This document shows, in pieces, positions 20,584-30,145 of a DNA stretch of 64,000 bases. Each line of letters begins with the position of its first letter. The first letter of the stretch is position 1. Source of the stretch: Neckera pumila. Lineage: Eukaryota; Streptophyta; Bryopsida; Hypnales; Neckeraceae. The notes below the pieces were generated by a model that did not search any database, was not told the origin of the DNA, and saw only the letters and a program-made list of their open reading frames with translations. Made by a program: the position numbers and the translations under genes. The stretch covers positions 6,259,823 to 6,323,822 of the forward strand of contig OZ018408.1 of assembly GCA_963969595.1 (NCBI GenBank), given 5' to 3'.

Positions 20584-23424
20584 ATGACGGATTCCGCTGA
20601 CAAGGGGAAAAACCCAATGGAGTCAAAAACCGAATTGGTGGAGCCGGAGGTGCAAAAAGAAAAGAAACCAAGATTGGGGGATGACCAGCAGGCACCTATT
20701 GCCCTGTCCAATGTCGAGTTTGCTGTGGAGCAAGGTGGGGCAGTAGAGAAGGTGGATTGGAAAGAGGAGGAGCTGTTGAAGATTCGTGAAGCCGGGTTGT
20801 GGGATTATTTCCAACTGGTATCGACTTTGGAAGAGGGAGATCTCAATAAGTTGGAGGTTTTCACAATGTCGTATATAGTTCCGCAGCGACAGGGATTGTT
20901 TCGTGGTGAGCCGGTGGAATTGAACCCCAGTCGGATAGCGGAAGTGTTTCTATTATCTAAGTCGGGTTTGTCCGTGCGAGCTGTGGGGGAAGATGGTACC
21001 AATTCGGTGTTAGAATGCTTCATTGGAAACGTAACGGAGGAGCAGTCTTCTCAGGATGCGTGGGAGTTGCGGTTAATAGAACCAAGTTGGCATCCATGGA
21101 TTGAGTGGGTGAAGACCAATTTGTTATTGGAGCCGACAGAGGGAGCGGTTTCTAGAAGTAGCCTCCGAGTTGTAATGGCCGTGAGGAAAGGCGTGGAGAT
21201 TAATTGGGGGTTGTTTCTTTCAAGGAAGTTGCACGCAGCGGTGGTAAATTTCAAGAAGATGCCGAGTGAAGCTTTGAAGGGAGCTAAATTATTATCCTAT
21301 TTGGTAGAGGCGAGTTGTAAGAACCTGCCTGAGTCTCAAGCGGTTCCTAAACCAGAGGCAGGGCAGCCAAGTAGGGAGAGGCCTCCGCAGACGGTGGGGC
21401 AGTTTAAGTCCCAGTTGGAGCAGATGATGACCAATTTGGATCAGTTTGACCCTGCCAAGTTGGAGAGCGTTCAAAAGGAGAACGCTGCATTGTTGCAGGA
21501 GGTCTCAAAGCTGAAAGCCGAGTTGGCTGATTCTCAAGAAGAGCGGATCCAGTACGAGATCCAAGTCGCGAGTGAGCAGCAAGATCTGTTGGACCAAGTT
21601 GGGGAATTAAAGGAGAAAGTGAACCGGCTAGGGAGGAAGGTGGAGGTAGAGCAGAGTGCCAAATTGGAGTTGCAGGAGCGGATGCATTTTATAGAGCGCC
21701 AGTTAGAAAATTGGGAGGTGAAGGTGAAGCAAGCTCTGGCCAAGTCGGAATCTGAAGAGGAGGAGGAGCTTATTTCACTAAAGCAACCCGAATTGGTGGG
21801 ACTTGAGGCGGAGGAGCAGCGGGTACGAGAGTACTACAAGGATTTGCATGCATCGAGTAGCCATGCCCAAGAGAAGTCCACTCCAATTCGGAAACGCCAG
21901 CGAGTACTTCACGCGGAGGACTTGGCCGTGTTGAATTTGCGAATTCCGCCTACTTCCAATTTGGAATTCGCTTATGCATGGGAGCGGGAGGTGTTTTTTC
22001 TTCATACAGGGCTGCAGATGAACGAAGTCCTTCCGAAGGCAAAGTTTAAAACAATTTGGAGTAGGGCTATTCAGCTGAAGTGTGAAAATTTGGTGGCCGA
22101 GATCGTGGCACGAGGGGAGATGGTGCCAAAAGACAAATTGGCTGCGTTGGCGCTGGTGGGGGATTACGGGGCACGGAGCTTGCTCTTTTATTCCGAATTG
22201 GAGGCAGCATTGGCCCAGAGGCGGCGGATGGCGTATACCTATTCGGCGAAGAGAAGGGAGTGTGTGGGTTCCCAGTTGTTGGACGGGGTGGCCCAGGCTT
22301 TATCTGCCTCGGGGCTAGCTTTGCAGGTAATTGATGCCGAGTGGGTAAAGGCAATTACGAGTTTGGAAAAGGAGTTTCAAGCCCCAGATTGGCTGCATGA
22401 GATGATTACAAATGTCCAAGATCGGTGTATGGAGAGCAAGATGGTGGATGTGCATCCTGCCACTTATGTAGCCAAATTCGGGTCGGTGCGTGAGAGTTTA
22501 GCAGGTAAACTCCAAGTTGGAGGGTTGAGGAAGGTTCCTATTTGGAATACGGAGGCGGAGTTGAGTTACAGGCGGCCCCAAATTGGTGATGCCTGGATAG
22601 ACTTGCCCGGTTTGTCAAGTACTCTAATTACGTGGAAGTTACCTAAGTGTTCTTATTCGGAGTTGAAGGACCGATTCTCGGGCTGTTATGAAGTCCTATT
22701 TGACAAGCTTTCAGATGTTCCTTTTCCAAGTTGGAGTGCGGTGTTTTGGCTAGGGCGTGATCACAGTGAGGTGCACAGGGCCCCACTTGTGGCGTTGGAT
22801 AAGTTGGATCACATGGAGCGTGCTTCTCGAGTGGATCATCTTCCCAATTTGGTTGCTGCTGATCCGAGGTTTTGTCCTTGCCCACGTTGTTATTTCTGGA
22901 GGGCAGATGCCAAGTTGGATTCGCTTTGGTACAACTGGCCGGTGATTCAGGGCAAGTTTACTACCTACCAAGAGTGTGTGGATTCCTATTCGGAGTTTGC
23001 AGCCCAGCATAGATGCCACAAGGATCCCGTGTGCTTTAAGGCTAGTATCTTTGCGGCGATATTGGCGAGTTGGTGCAAGGAGTACCAATTTGTGGTTGAT
23101 TACCGAGTGGGGGCGCGTCTTAGTACCGACATGGAGATTTTTTCCAAGATTCATTACCATTCGGCGAAGCGGATGAGGTTATTAGAACTGATGTGTGTGA
23201 CTCAATTTTTACCAGGTGCTCATAATGTTATGATTTCAGATGCGTGTGTGGAGTTGGAGACTCGTCGAGGTCCGGTGTTTCAGTTTTATGATAATCAAGT
23301 GCTGATTTGGAAAGAGCGTGCTGCTTTGGCAAAGAGGTTGCGAGAGGCGGCAGGGAATCCTACGACTAGGCAATTGCTTCCTCTTAAGCGTGGGGTGGCT
23401 CGGACGTTCAAGTTGAGGAAATAA
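20584..23424 (+). CDS. ORF3: 946-residue accessory protein with coiled coil
   Basis: ATG 20584 (MTDSADKGKNPMESK) is preferred over an upstream GTG. Residues about 60-250 resemble the large post-pol ORFs of Athila/Tat elements, called putative plant transposon protein: WDYFQLVSTLEEGDLNKLEV, VPQRQGLFRGEPVELNPSRI, then WELRLIEPSWHPWIEWVKTN and LRVVMAVRKGVEINWGLFL. A long coiled coil covers about 290-395 (LQEVSKLKAELADSQEER, LLDQVGELKEKVNRLGRKVE) and ends in an acidic run. The C-terminal half contains a Cys cluster CPCPRC (about 762) and HRCHKDPVCF (about 815), which could bind a metal. No clear transmembrane segment or signal peptide is seen, so a viral-type envelope is unlikely. It ends 37 bp before the 3' LTR. 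Function unknown; DNA binding is a hypothesis. Confidence 0.75.
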   Translation: MTDSADKGKNPMESKTELVEPEVQKEKKPRLGDDQQAPIALSNVEFAVEQGGAVEKVDWKEEELLKIREAGLWDYFQLVSTLEEGDLNKLEVFTMSYIVPQRQGLFRGEPVELNPSRIAEVFLLSKSGLSVRAVGEDGTNSVLECFIGNVTEEQSSQDAWELRLIEPSWHPWIEWVKTNLLLEPTEGAVSRSSLRVVMAVRKGVEINWGLFLSRKLHAAVVNFKKMPSEALKGAKLLSYLVEASCKNLPESQAVPKPEAGQPSRERPPQTVGQFKSQLEQMMTNLDQFDPAKLESVQKENAALLQEVSKLKAELADSQEERIQYEIQVASEQQDLLDQVGELKEKVNRLGRKVEVEQSAKLELQERMHFIERQLENWEVKVKQALAKSESEEEEELISLKQPELVGLEAEEQRVREYYKDLHASSSHAQEKSTPIRKRQRVLHAEDLAVLNLRIPPTSNLEFAYAWEREVFFLHTGLQMNEVLPKAKFKTIWSRAIQLKCENLVAEIVARGEMVPKDKLAALALVGDYGARSLLFYSELEAALAQRRRMAYTYSAKRRECVGSQLLDGVAQALSASGLALQVIDAEWVKAITSLEKEFQAPDWLHEMITNVQDRCMESKMVDVHPATYVAKFGSVRESLAGKLQVGGLRKVPIWNTEAELSYRRPQIGDAWIDLPGLSSTLITWKLPKCSYSELKDRFSGCYEVLFDKLSDVPFPSWSAVFWLGRDHSEVHRAPLVALDKLDHMERASRVDHLPNLVAADPRFCPCPRCYFWRADAKLDSLWYNWPVIQGKFTTYQECVDSYSEFAAQHRCHKDPVCFKASIFAAILASWCKEYQFVVDYRVGARLSTDMEIFSKIHYHSAKRMRLLELMCVTQFLPGAHNVMISDACVELETRRGPVFQFYDNQVLIWKERAALAKRLREAAGNPTTRQLLPLKRGVARTFKLRK

Positions 23425-23447
23425 AGTTTGGCGGGGACGCAAACAAA

Positions 23448-23461
23448 TCGGTGTGGGGCTA
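23448..23461 (+). other. Candidate polypurine tract
   Basis: CGGTGTGGGGCTA directly precedes TGTAGAT of the 3' LTR. It is G-rich but interrupted by pyrimidines, so it is a weak tract; GGCGGGGAC at 23,431 is an alternative. Confidence 0.35.
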
Positions 23462-25061
23462 TGTAGATAGGTGTTTCCTCTATTTTTCTTATTTTTTTAG
23501 TATGTGTTTTTGACGTTTTTGACTGGCTGTATGTGTATTTGTGTGCCAATTTGGAAGTTTTGTCTTGTGAATAGCCAAATTGGAGTCCTTTTCCAGTGAA
23601 GATTGATTAATTGAGTGGGTCCTAGTTGGTTTAATAATGGCCAGTTGGTTGCGGTTTTTGTCCAAGTTGGTATGATTGAGTTCAAGGGGGTCTTATTCCG
23701 AATTGGTTTTGCCAGTGAGTTGTGGATGAATGTGGATGCCGAGTTGGATGTTTTGTTTTTGTTCCTATTTGGTTGTGTGTGGCGGTTCCGAGTTGGGGTC
23801 TGAGCTGTTAGGTTGGTTATCTCCGAGTTGGTAACTGCCAGTTTTGGAATTCCTATTTGGTTGTCGATTTTGTGGTCATTTCTACCCACTGTCGAGAGCG
23901 AGTCCAGTGTGTGTCCCAGCCAAATTGTGCTGTGTAATTTTTGTGTTTCTAGTTCTTTTGTGTGTGATTTTGTCTCTGTGAGTTCAAGTTGTTGTGTGTG
24001 TGTGGTTTATGTGTTTGTGTGTGTCTGAGTCCGAGTCGGATATGTTTGGTGATAGCGGTGTAATGTGAATGAGTGCTAATTGGAAATTTGTCGTGTAAGG
24101 ATTGGACATGGAGATCTTTGTTTGAATGCAGGAAGTTGAAGAGATAATCCAATTTGTGGAAGTTGAGTTTATTGGAGTGGTGATTTCAAGTCAGTGAAGA
24201 AAGATTCCTATTTGGTGGAAGTGAGCACCAGTGCGAGTGGATGTTGAAGCAATTGGAAGTTAAATTGAAGCTTAAGTTAGTGGTGTGAGGTGATTATGAA
24301 GTTAAGTCCAAATTGGAGATCAGAAGAGAGGACTTAGAATTAGAGCTTACAATAGTGTTTAGAGCGCTGAGAATTTTATTAAGCTGTGGAGCTTTTATGT
24401 TGTATCAACGGTGATTTGTCACCAAGTTGGTTAAATACAAATTGGAAATATTATGTCAAAATGTGGTGCTGTGATGGATGTGTTACGTGAGAAGTGATTG
24501 ATTGTGTTTTTATTGATTCCAGTTGGTGAAGTTCCAATTTGGTTGAATCAGAGTGGGTGCTGTGAAAGTAAAGTCGAAATCCAAATTGGAGATGTGAAGC
24601 TTAAACATTGTCTGTCTGGCTTTCCGATTTGGTTATGCATTGTCATGTGTCATGTGTTTGAATGAAGCCTTTTAACGAGGAGGAGTGACTGAGAATCCAA
24701 GTTGGCGATGGAAAATTCTATTTGAAAAGCGAATAGTTCCAACTTGGAATAAGAAATGTCAATTTTGCAATAAATTGAAATTATACAAAAATGAAGTGTG
24801 ACATGACAAGGGAGTAAGCAAAATTAGTAGGTGGAGTTTAAAATCCAAATCGGAGGTCTGAGGAGCCAGGCGCAGTGAGCAGCTGGAAGAGCCGAGTTGG
24901 AAGAAGGACAGCCCGATTAGGTGGTGGTCCCTGTGCCAGTGCGGAACCGAGTTGGTGGAAAGAACATGAAGACCGACTTGGCATTTGGGAGATTGGCTTA
25001 ACCTCTTTGGGTGTTAAAAAAATTAATTAAAAATTAAAATATTAAAATTAAAATTGAAAGG

Positions 25062-25114
<53 letters not shown>

Positions 25115-25279
25115 TAAATTATGGATAGTTGGGTCGATTTTCTTTCTTGCTTGGTGTTTGTAGTGTCCTGTTAGGCTACTAATTGACTAATTAGAAACGA
25201 ACCTATTAGACAGACCTCCCTGGATCGAACATAAACTATAAGTTGGGTAAATTCCAAGTTGGGTTCCAACGCATCTACA
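23462..25279 (+). repeat. 3' LTR of the Athila/Tat-like element
   Basis: 1,818 bp, TGTAGATAGG to CGCATCTACA, followed by the target duplication AGACC (25280-25284). Nearly identical to the 5' LTR. Confidence 0.95.
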
Positions 25280-25640
25280 AGACCCTTTTGTGTTGTTGTT
25301 TGTGGCCCGATTTGATTATTTGTTATTCCCAGCCAATTTTGGAGGCTAATTGTTTTTCCTTTCTGTATTGTGAACTTGTTGTGGGCTTTGTAGGAATCCA
25401 AGAGTAGTCCCATTTTGTGTTTGTAACAACGAAATGGGATTGATTACCCACATAGTCGATTTTATATATTGTTCCTACTGATGAGGCACGATTGCTGGTC
25501 ACCGTAGGTTTGAAGTTTAGGAGCCCATCATCCGGCCGAACCCTGACCCGTTTAGAATCAACACAGGATAGGCCAACGGGGAGGAGTTTGAAGATCAAAG
25601 TTTGAAGATTGAAGATCAGAAGACACGAAGGTTGTTTGAA

Positions 25641-27504
25641 GTCCTTGGCTAACTTATCCCAGTTGCAGCCAAATACCCTGTGTATTTCCAAAACGCGCTC
25701 CTCTCGACCCAACAGTGTTGTTCACCCGTTTTCTTGGACCGGTGATACGAGGGACACCTTCTTCGAGTCGAAGCTGAAGGTGATATGAGGGAGAAGGCAT
25801 GTGCATTATATTGGTTTTTAGGTTTTGTCATTGAAAAGCCCATCCAAAATGTAACCCCAATGCGTTTTAGGCATGATGATATTCTTAAAAGGCTTGCAAT
25901 ATTGAATGAATACATACTACAAAACAGAATTATAAAAATAGAAGCAATTCTTAGAAAGGTAGTATATACTACAATAATATTTTGTAGTAGAATTTTGATT
26001 AGTCTAAATATAATTCTTGAATATCTTGTATATGATTATTTATGCAATCTTATTAAATCTTTACTTCACAATTCCATAGGTAATTCCTCATCAAGGTTTT
26101 TTTTTAGGCCTCATGAGGCCCGATTGTAGCATTGTGGCAAATTCATAGTCTAAATTTGGAAGGAATATCCTCCATTCACTGTATGGTGCATTGTTGACAC
26201 AAAAAAATACTAGAATCCTCACATATTGTTTTTTTCATAAAAAAAATCACAGAACTTCCATTCAAAAATGGGATTTTGAAGTCAAAGATATTTTCCTTCC
26301 TTGCATCAAACTTGAATTTCCATGTAGGCTCTGACTTCCACAATTTTGGTACATCAATTTTAAGCTTGTGTAGCATACAAGCTTGACTTGGCACATTGGC
26401 AAGAACATGAAACATCCCTTAGTTTGAAAAAGTTTTGTAGTTCTATCTATATTTTCAAGAAAAGATTATAATTTTTTTAATTAAACAACTTGAATAAAAT
26501 TATATATTTTTTATGCAACTATCCAAGGAACGCAAAATTTGTCAAACCTATTGAGCAGTGAAAAGGATTTGCCTGAGGGTCATGAATCTCAGACGTCCCA
26601 TGGCCATTAAGCCATACAGTTCATTCAAAACAACAACAATTACAATAATTAGGAATAATATCATTGACTTTGTATTTCATAGCCTCAATATCTATTAAAA
26701 AATGAAGTGTATAATAAACAAAACAAAAATCATGAAAAAATAAGCAATATGTTTTAAATGAATATGAAAATGAAAAAACAAGGACAAAATGTTTTACATT
26801 TGACTTAAATCCTAAACCCTCTAATGCCTTTTTATACCCTTTTGATATCCTGTTAATACCCTTTTGATATCTTGTTAATACCCTTTTTGTGCATGTGGGT
26901 CAAACCACACTCAAAAGTATCATTGAGATTACTTTTGTAGGACAAGACTTGAGTCCTTTTTTAAACTTTTGAAGCTCTCAATTATTTTGTTGCTGTTATT
27001 ATTTAAAAAAAATTTATGGATGAATAATACAGAAATGCATTTTCTTAAAGGGATGAAGAAAAAATTTCTTAAAAGAAATCTTTCAAAAGAAGTAAATCAC
27101 TAGTTTTGAAGTTAAACTTAGTGTCTTTGTTACAAAATAGTACTTTAAATAGATTTTTTATTCCAATTTTTGTAACTTTTCAAACATACAACTATGAAAA
27201 AGAATTTCTAGTGATTAAATTTTGGACTAAAAGCAGTATAATTTTTTAATCAATTTATTGATTTTTGACACATTCTTGATTTAATCTTTAAAAAAATTTA
27301 AACATTCAATATCAAAAATTGATTTCATACAGACCTTCATGTGAATAATATAAACACTTTTTATTTTATCATAATCATTATTTGAATTAGTTTTTCTATT
27401 GAAAAGGACGTTCACATGTTTTTACTTATGAATATTATTGAAAAGGAAAAAATATTCAAATTGTAGCAAATGATTCCTTTTCTACTCTATCATATAAATA
27501 TATA

Positions 27505-27560
<56 letters not shown>

Positions 27561-28914
27561 TTTTTGAAAATTTCATCACATTATTATTCATTAGAAATTA
27601 AACCCCTTTTCTACCATTGAAAACCCTGACAGGCTGACATCTGAACTTCAATTTGAACGTTAATAAAGAAGTTTAGATTTTTTTGTAAATAAGACATATT
27701 AGTCTTAACATGATTTGGACTACTAGTGGAAAATGACTAAAATGACTAAATTTAATAGATAATTAGCATTAAAAATAATACCTACAAAGAAGATACATTG
27801 CAAATGTCAATATGTATGATCCCTTTTTTGGTCCATTTGAGTGAGATTTGACTCATATAGGAAGATAAAGTTGTCCGAAGTACAAAAGTTACCATGACCC
27901 TTAGAAAAATGGATATTCTATTTTAGTTTAGACTAATAATAAATTGTAGTACACCAATTACTTGCAAATGCTTTGGATTTTACAGATGTGGAAATTCCCA
28001 CCACAAACAGAAGTGTAGAAGTGATACACAAATCAAAAATTGAAGCATTAAGAAAGTTTGCTTTGCTTTATAATGTTGCAAATTTACAATCTTTCAACTA
28101 AGAGTTTAAAACAAGCCTAAAACTAAAGTGAGTAATCACTACTAACAAACCACCTTTAAGCTGTAGGCTTCATAAAACTTTAATACCAAAGTTTTATTAA
28201 TCATCATCCACAAATTTAATTGTTCATACTCAACTCACATGAAAATGTGGTTTTTTTCACGTGCTAGCGTCAAGAAGACAAAAAAGTAACCTTCTGCATA
28301 ATGTTGCTGTTTAACAAAGCAAAAGCCTGCAAGCATCAATCTGCCAAACATTTTAGAAGCAATCCCTTACTCAATACATATAACCAACAACGGAGACATG
28401 ATGCATCATTAGGACTGCACATCACAAAAGCTAGTACAAGATATGAGATAATGTTTTACAGACAAAATTGAAAATAAAAAAGGGCAGCTTTCTATCGCTA
28501 AACCCAATATTCTTGAGATCATACAACTGGAATACCACAACAAAGCAGCAGGTTAATCTAGCATGTCAATCTAGCAGAGTAGGTTTATAAAAAATTTAAG
28601 AAGTAATGGAATAAATAATATAAGTGCGTTATATAAAGTAATATAAGTCTTTTACGCGAAATGCCATCAAGAAATAAACATACATTCTTGAATGACTTTT
28701 CGCAGTTTTGTCACCGCTCTAGAATATCTCTTACGCGTTTAGGTCCAATTTCTTATAAATTCAACAACGGTGTGGTTAGGCTCAAACACTTAGTTGATGT
28801 AAATGTTGAAGTTGTGATACATGACAAAAAAGAAACAACTATTTATATCAAGAAATAAAAAATTAAATATGAGTTAAAATACCTTGAGTTGCAAGAGCTC
28901 CTGTAGTTGTTTGT
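25641..28914. other. Gene-poor AT-rich DNA
   Basis: No recognisable gene. It holds a 22-bp tandem repeat of ACCCTTTTGATATCCTGTTA-type units (about 26836-26888) and a TA-rich microsatellite (about 27500-27557). A minus-strand frame at 26415-26176 (VPKLWKSEPTWKFKF) looks protein-like but I cannot place it. Confidence 0.4.
27500..27557. repeat. TA microsatellite
   Basis: About 25 nearly uninterrupted TA units. Confidence 0.9.
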
Positions 28915-30145
28915 TTGTAGGCCAGTGCACTGTTGTATCCTATCAAGCAGTACATGAAGACATTAAAGGATTATGTTTGTACGTACGCATGCCCAGAAGG
29001 CAGCATAGCTGAGGGATATAGAAATGAAGACACACTTGGCTTCTGCACAGGGTACATGAAAGATTATGAAGGAACAGTTGAACGAGTGTGGGATGCTAAA
29101 GAGGACGCCATCATGAACAACGAAATGATCCATGCCAGAGCGCCTCAACGCGGCGAATGTCAGAAGAAATGCGCAAGCATGCACATGCATTTGTCATTGA
29201 CAACGCACCATGCTTGGAAACTTGGAGACAGTGAGTAATATAGAATTGTCTAGCTTGAATGTCCACTACAAGAAAATACAAACTTGCATGCATATTTTTG
29301 CATTTTTTCTTGAACATACTACCAACGAAGGTGTCATGCACCATTATTGGCGGATGTTATGTAAATAAAGGCAACTTCTTATTTTGATTGTGCAAAGAGT
29401 ACATCGAATACATAATCTAGAGGTGGGAGCAGCGAGAGTCTTTTCGTCAGTAATTTAGGCACTCACATCCAAAAAGACTTGTCTGGTATCCTGAAGAACT
29501 ATATAACTTCCCACCTTTCACGGAGTGGTTGACGTCTACAGTGACAAGAGCTCAACGTTTTGGACATCACGTCGAATAGGATGTTGTCCAGTACATGCAA
29601 CCTCTAGAACAAGATGCAACATCACACCGTCAAATGTACTGTTACGGGAAGCATTTTCTTATCCGCAACTCTGAGGCAAGCTTGGTCATGCGGGACTTAG
29701 CTGTGGTATCAAGTTTTTTCCGTCAACTTTGATGGGGCGTTTACAACGGGAGGCCTGTAGAAGCCGTGCAGGAATATGTGGAGTACATTGAAGAAATATT
29801 GGTTTTAGATTATAGAAACCATTGTGTTACAGTGCTCTTATGTGATTGGGTAAGGGGGACATGTGACGCATGGCAACCAAGCATAGAGAGAGATTCATAT
29901 GGCTTCAGCATCACAAACTTCAATTACATGGATGGGTCCATCCTGATTCATTTGTCTTTCCTCTGCATTGCCAATAGGTTTTCTTCTCGGATGATCCACA
30001 TCATCCTGGGTGGAAAGTGGTGTGCTGCACAGAGGTTAGGGGTAGACGTACAACACAACAAGATGCCGATGTCATGCCAGAGATGCTTGTAGTGCACAAC
30101 AATGACAACTTTGTGGCACTGTAACCAATAGCAAGAGAAGCAGAA
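28915..30145 (+). pseudogene. CACTA (En/Spm) transposase remnant
   Basis: The first block, YPIKQYMKTLKDYV followed by CPEGSIAEGYRNEDTLGFC (28,945-29,045), matches the DUF4218 part of TNP2-type transposases. The second block, EYVEYIEEILVLDYRNHCVT, then VLLCDWVRGTCDA and DSYGFSITNFN (29,770-29,930), followed after a frameshift by QVFFSDDPHHPGWKVV (29,975-30,025), matches DUF4216. Frameshifts and stops separate the blocks and the N-terminal DDE-like core is absent. A canonical CACTA terminus, CACTACAAGAAAA, sits between them at 29263-29275. Dead transposase. Confidence 0.78.

Larger units (their letters stand above)
11311..25279 (+). mobile_element. Young Athila/Tat-like Gypsy element, 13,969 bp, with a third ORF
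   Basis: Two LTRs of 1,809 and 1,818 bp begin TGTAGAT and end ATCTACA, with a perfect 5-bp target duplication. In the LTRs I see one substitution (11327 T against 23478 C), a TA-repeat length change and a one-base indel near the end, so the insertion is young. PBS fits tRNA-Asp, as in Athila elements. Gag-protease-RT-RNaseH-integrase run in one frame from 13212 to 19814 with two TAA codons. A 946-codon ORF3 follows. There is no chromodomain. RT features such as LCNGAATFQR and FLDDF resemble Athila/Tat (LCNAPATFQR, FMDDF). Confidence 0.93.
11311..25279. repeat. Dispersed 9-bp motif CCNANTTGG on both strands
   Basis: Exact copies in the first part of the LTR start at 11395, 11424 (reverse form also fits), 11470, 11511, 11547, 11588, 11613, 11637, 11672 and 11701; forms are CCAAATTGG, CCGAGTTGG, CCTATTTGG, CCAAGTTGG and CCGAATTGG. 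Equal density is seen in the rest of the LTR, in the 19.9-20.6 kb spacer and through ORF3; gag and pol also carry many, often as CCAATAGG or CCTATTAGG variants. In ORF3 the motif falls in all three codon phases (20630, 21082, 21594), so it is not caused by a repeated peptide. It is rare in the rest of the window. Confidence 0.85.
10560..25640 (+). repeat. Family R LTR (copy A), split by the Athila/Tat-like element
   Basis: The parts are about 10560-11310 and 25280-25640. Their sequence, read with the inserted element removed, follows the same order as the minus strand of 35420-34140 (copy B): AAGATATCTCC..TATGAAAGTTTT, then AGATCTACTGCCTTT, then a Cys/Gly-coding-free T-rich stretch, then GTAGTCCCATTTTGT-like, CACCCACAT..TCGAT, GGTCACCGT, AGGAGCCCATCATCCGG and GGATAGGCCAACGG. 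Identity is moderate. In copy B it directly follows the accessory ORF and a purine tract, so R is the LTR of that diverged chromovirus; copy A may be a solo LTR. Ends are approximate. Confidence 0.7.

Noticed and set aside
20584..23424. ORF3 as a viral-type envelope protein
   Set aside because: No signal peptide, transmembrane anchor or cleavage-like site is visible; the coiled coil and charge suggest an internal protein.
11311..25279. CCNANTTGG motifs as MADS-type CArG boxes
   Set aside because: CArG is CC(A/T)6GG, 10 bp. The motif here is 9 bp and often has G inside (CCGAGTTGG), so the spacing and composition differ.
29766..30092. Intact small gene of 108 codons
   Set aside because: It is the second block of the CACTA transposase remnant, broken by a frameshift at about 29,940.
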